Shown here in pieces: positions 61,669 through 64,000 of a DNA stretch of 64,000 bases; positions within the stretch are counted from its first letter, which is position 1; every line of letters begins with the position of its first letter. The notes beneath the pieces are model-generated. The model made no database searches. It was not told the origin of the DNA and saw only the letters and a program-made list of their open reading frames with translations. Position numbers and translations under genes: made by a program. Source of the stretch: JANXQE01 sp035651635 (GTDB lineage: Bacteria > Verrucomicrobiota > Verrucomicrobiia > Limisphaerales > UBA8199); the NCBI GenBank assembly GCA_035651635.1, contig DASRFK010000217.1, positions 1 through 64,000 of the forward strand, in the 5' to 3' direction.

Positions 61669-62700
61669 ATGAACCTGCCGATACAACCTCCTTATGCTCC
61701 AATGGAAGCAATGCTGGTCGAGGAGATCCCCACGGGCGACTATTGGCAGTATGAACCTAAGTGGGACGGATTCCGTTGCCTGGTCTTTCGCGAAGGAAAT
61801 CAGGTGCAACTGCAATCGAGGTCCGGCCAGGACTTGACTCGCTATTTTCCGGAACTGGTCGACGCGTTCTCCAGGCTCAAGTGTGCTCATTTCGTTTTAG
61901 ATGGAGAAATCGCCGTTCCAATCGAGGGCCGATTCTCTTTCGACGATTTGTTGCAGCGAATCCATCCGGCCGCCAGCCGAGTGCAAAGGCTGGCGAGGGA
62001 ACATCCAGCCATTTTCATCCTGTTTGATTTGTTAGTGACTGAGACCGGCAAAAGGGTGGTCGACCAACCGCTCGGCGAAAGACGGCCCCTGCTGGAGGCA
62101 TTCGCGGCCAAATGTTTGAAAGGCCACAAACAAATCCGGCTTTCCCCCGCGACCACCGAACTCGCCCAGGCCAAGCATTGGTTCAAAACGGTCGGCGGCG
62201 ATCTCGACGGAATTGTCGCCAAGCGACTGGACCTGCCCTATCAATCCGGCGAACGCGCGGGAATGCAGAAGATAAAACAACAGCGCACAGCCGACTGCGT
62301 GGTTGGCGGATTTCGTTATGCCTCCAATTCCAAAGTGATCGGTTCATTGCTTCTGGGCCTCTACAACGCCGAGGGATTGTTGGACCACGTTGGCTTTTGC
62401 TCCGGGCTGACGACCGAAGACCGGAAGTCGCTCACAACAAAGCTGGAGCCGCTCATCGAACCCCCTGGGTTCACAGGCCACGCACCGGGCGGCTTAAGCC
62501 GCTGGAGCACCAAACGCTCGATGGAATGGCAACCACTCAAACCGAAGCTAGTGGTGGAGGTCAGTTACGACCATTTCACCGGAGGGAGGTTTCGGCATGG
62601 AACCAAACTTATCCGCTGGCGTCCGGACAAAGCGCCCGGCCAATGCCAGATGGACCAGGTGCTGCGAACCAGGACCAGCAGGTCGCTCGCCTTGCTCTGA
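61669..62700 (+). CDS. ATP-dependent DNA ligase, LigC/LigD-ligase-like
   Basis: A 343-aa single ligase domain with OB fold. Motif I is EPKWDGFR (adenylated Lys31), motif III is VLDGEIAVP, motif IIIa is FILFDLL, motif IV is DGIVAKRLD, and motif V is MQKIKQQRTADCVVGGF. It seals single-strand nicks, probably in repair or NHEJ-type pathways. No Ku or polymerase gene is nearby, so it is a stand-alone LigC-type enzyme. The ATG at 61669 gives MNLPIQPPYAPMEAML, matching the usual family opening, and is preferred over TTG at 61627 and ATG at 61651. Confidence 0.9.
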   Translation: MNLPIQPPYAPMEAMLVEEIPTGDYWQYEPKWDGFRCLVFREGNQVQLQSRSGQDLTRYFPELVDAFSRLKCAHFVLDGEIAVPIEGRFSFDDLLQRIHPAASRVQRLAREHPAIFILFDLLVTETGKRVVDQPLGERRPLLEAFAAKCLKGHKQIRLSPATTELAQAKHWFKTVGGDLDGIVAKRLDLPYQSGERAGMQKIKQQRTADCVVGGFRYASNSKVIGSLLLGLYNAEGLLDHVGFCSGLTTEDRKSLTTKLEPLIEPPGFTGHAPGGLSRWSTKRSMEWQPLKPKLVVEVSYDHFTGGRFRHGTKLIRWRPDKAPGQCQMDQVLRTRTSRSLALL

Positions 62701-62850
62701 GCGAGCGGCCGGCGACGCCCCGATGCTGTGACTTAATACTGACACTCACGCTTGAGGTCAGGCGGGGCGCAGCGCGCTGCTGCGCATTTCATCCGTACCA
62801 GCATATCGCAGAGTCATGTCGCAAAAGTCGGTTCGAGAAGCCTACCAGCT

Positions 62851-62866
62851 GCCGCATAAATGCGGC
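62851..62866. repeat. Short palindrome, family D
   Basis: GCCGCATAAATGCGGC, identical to the one at 41168-41183. The wider gap 62701-62990 contains nothing else I can support. Confidence 0.5.
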
Positions 62867-62990
62867 GTTCCGTCCCTGATGGAGTGATAAGAGGTGCCTG
62901 GCAGGCATTATCGGCCGCAAGAGCCACTTGACAATCAATGGCGCGGGCGGAGATTTGCTCCATCACCAAATTTTACCGGGAAGGGGCACG

Positions 62991-63194
62991 ATGAAAAAGA
63001 TAATTGGCCTGCTCTGGTTTATGAGTTTGCTAAGCGGCTGCTCGTGGATCCATCACAAAGATGACGCCGACTCAACCCGCAGTTCGGGGTGGATCGGCGG
63101 ACCTGATGCAGGTCCGGGACGCGGAACGACCGGCGTGGGTTCGGGCGCGGATTCCGGCCGCGGCATTACCGGCAGCGACGCGGCGCCCCCCTAA
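62991..63194 (+). CDS. Small lipoprotein
   Basis: A 67-aa protein. The ATG at 62991 is preceded by GAAGGGG at a proper distance. The signal peptide ends at the lipobox LLSGC (Cys14 region), so the mature protein is a lipid-anchored peptide of about 50 residues. The rest is Gly/Asp/Ser-rich (SGWIGGPDAGPGRG, GSGADSGRG) and probably disordered. It converges with the next gene, and the two stop codons overlap in CTAA. The function is unknown. Confidence 0.75.
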   Translation: MKKIIGLLWFMSLLSGCSWIHHKDDADSTRSSGWIGGPDAGPGRGTTGVGSGADSGRGITGSDAAPP

Positions 63195-63985
63195 ATTGAG
63201 GAGTTGCTGCGGGCAGGTTTCTGCTCGAGCAAGACTTCGCGGGAAGTCACCGTCAAAGTGCCGAGGGCGGCAAGCAAAGGGCTTTTCGAGTCTCGCTGGG
63301 CGCGAACTGAAACCTTGTAAGTGCCGACCGGCAGAGCGCGCCGAAACTCCGTCTCCTGGCCGAAACACACAATCGAGCCATCCTCGCGCTCAACGCGCCA
63401 TTGTTGGACTTCGACAGGCGCAGAGGCGCTCTGTCTCCAGGCGACAGTCAGTTGAACCTCGACCTGGTTATTGGTCAATGCTCGGGCACTGCGAGTCGCT
63501 TGCAAGGTCAGGGGTTCCAAGGTCAGGGCCGGTCTGGACGCAGCACTAACAGCAGCCGGGGACGCGGTCTCTCGGGGTAGATCGATTTCGACCACATTGG
63601 TTATAGGCTTCGTCATCCAGTTCGTCCTAAAGGCGAGCACAGTTGTCCAATTGGTAAGGTTCAGTGTCTGGAAATTCGTTCGGTAAGCCTGGACAAGGTT
63701 GGTTTGGACCGCATCCAGAACAAGAAAGTTGGTCTGCATCCGCGTCACCAGGTTTGTGCGGAACAGGTCGACATAATTGGTGCGAACTTCGGTGAGCCAG
63801 TTGGTGTGGTATTCGGTCACGAAGCGGTTGACCTGCAAGTGGATCTCCGTCGTGTTGGTGATCCACCGATCCACCCAATTGGTGTGAGTGATCGAACCCC
63901 GAGTGGCCTCGCTCGCCTCCAGGCGCTCGGCTCCGCAGGCAAATAGCGATGCGGCCGCGATTAGTCCCGCTGCAACATAATTCAT
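63191..63985 (-). CDS. Exported protein with an octapeptide TN-repeat region
   Basis: A 264-aa protein with a signal-like N-terminus (AAGLIAAASLFACGAE, with Cys17 a possible lipoprotein site). Residues 35-130 hold a regular repeat: TN followed by a hydrophobic residue recurs mostly every eight residues (TNWLTEVR, TNYVDLFR, TNLVTRMQ, TNLVQAYR, TNWMTKPI). The C-terminal part is a beta-sandwich-like domain (VEVQLTVAWRQSASAPVEVQQWRV; GTYKVSVRAQRD). I know no family. The ATG at 63985 is used; GTG at 63994 is possible. The last codon's stop overlaps that of the small lipoprotein gene. Confidence 0.75.
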   Translation of the reverse strand: MNYVAAGLIAAASLFACGAERLEASEATRGSITHTNWVDRWITNTTEIHLQVNRFVTEYHTNWLTEVRTNYVDLFRTNLVTRMQTNFLVLDAVQTNLVQAYRTNFQTLNLTNWTTVLAFRTNWMTKPITNVVEIDLPRETASPAAVSAASRPALTLEPLTLQATRSARALTNNQVEVQLTVAWRQSASAPVEVQQWRVEREDGSIVCFGQETEFRRALPVGTYKVSVRAQRDSKSPLLAALGTLTVTSREVLLEQKPARSNSSI

Positions 63986-64000
63986 CGTGTGCACAAAAGC

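Overview
This 64 kb window reads as a chromosomal contig from a soil- or freshwater-type Verrucomicrobiota bacterium, probably the Pedosphaera/Limisphaerales side of the phylum. This is inferred from protein style, not from any search. The clues are a VPDSG-type C-terminal sorting signal, large secreted Ig/PA14/lectin proteins ending in a short motif of the F-Y/F-K/R kind, HEAT-repeat and PQQ dehydrogenase/cytochrome c proteins, a GH127 hydrolase, several ECF sigma modules and many dispersed palindromic repeats. No rRNA, CRISPR array, prophage or classical transposase was seen.

Layout. Positions 1-800 hold the 5' part of tuf preceded by tRNA-Thr(GGU) on the minus strand. From 1.2 to 6.3 kb there is an orphan receiver protein, a VPDSG-CTERM protein with thioester-domain-like motifs, a VTC-domain protein and a DUF2092/DUF6515 pair. 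From 6.8 to 10.4 kb lie a receiver protein and a histidine kinase/NtrC-type regulator pair. Between 10.5 and 24 kb come a PQQ dehydrogenase with an embedded cytochrome c, a HEAT-repeat protein, an NTF2-like protein, a 1,411-aa kinase/cyclase-like/ATPase/TPR regulator, an ECF sigma factor, an outer-membrane barrel, CutA and a FAD oxidoreductase. From 24 to 32 kb are a 1,123-aa secreted protein, a SGNH/TPR protein, RdgB and a secreted cyclophilin. A co-oriented block at 32.6-39.9 kb (minus strand) reads cimA, [GxxExxY cassette], valS, a transglutaminase and suhB. From 40 to 47.7 kb are an FHA protein, GH127, a GspE-type ATPase and a PilT-type ATPase with a membrane protein and a nuclease-like protein. 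From 47.9 to 64 kb are pterin dehydratase, two ECF sigma modules, a rhomboid protease, a VOC protein, a three-domain secreted hydrolase, a glycosyltransferase, an ATP-dependent DNA ligase and two small envelope proteins.

The most unusual content is the mobile-looking intergenic DNA. Two GxxExxY (PD-(D/E)XK fold) genes are present, each bounded at its very ends by its own pair of inverted repeats. One is intact (37.85-38.34 kb, wedged between the cimA stop and the valS start). The other is an internally deleted, frameshifted relic (32.22-32.44 kb) that keeps nearly perfect 29-bp ends. Solitary ends of the intact cassette's repeat occur elsewhere. This resembles an autonomous element with MITE-like derivatives, but carries no transposase. 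At least three further families of long palindromic elements also recur in the window.

Functionally, the window mixes housekeeping genes (tuf, valS, cimA, rdgB, suhB, ligase), type IV pilus or secretion ATPases, several signalling circuits and a large exported proteome. Coordinates of start codons were chosen by signal peptides, family start positions, overlaps and visible Shine-Dalgarno sites; many genes lack a clear Shine-Dalgarno site, so some starts are uncertain.
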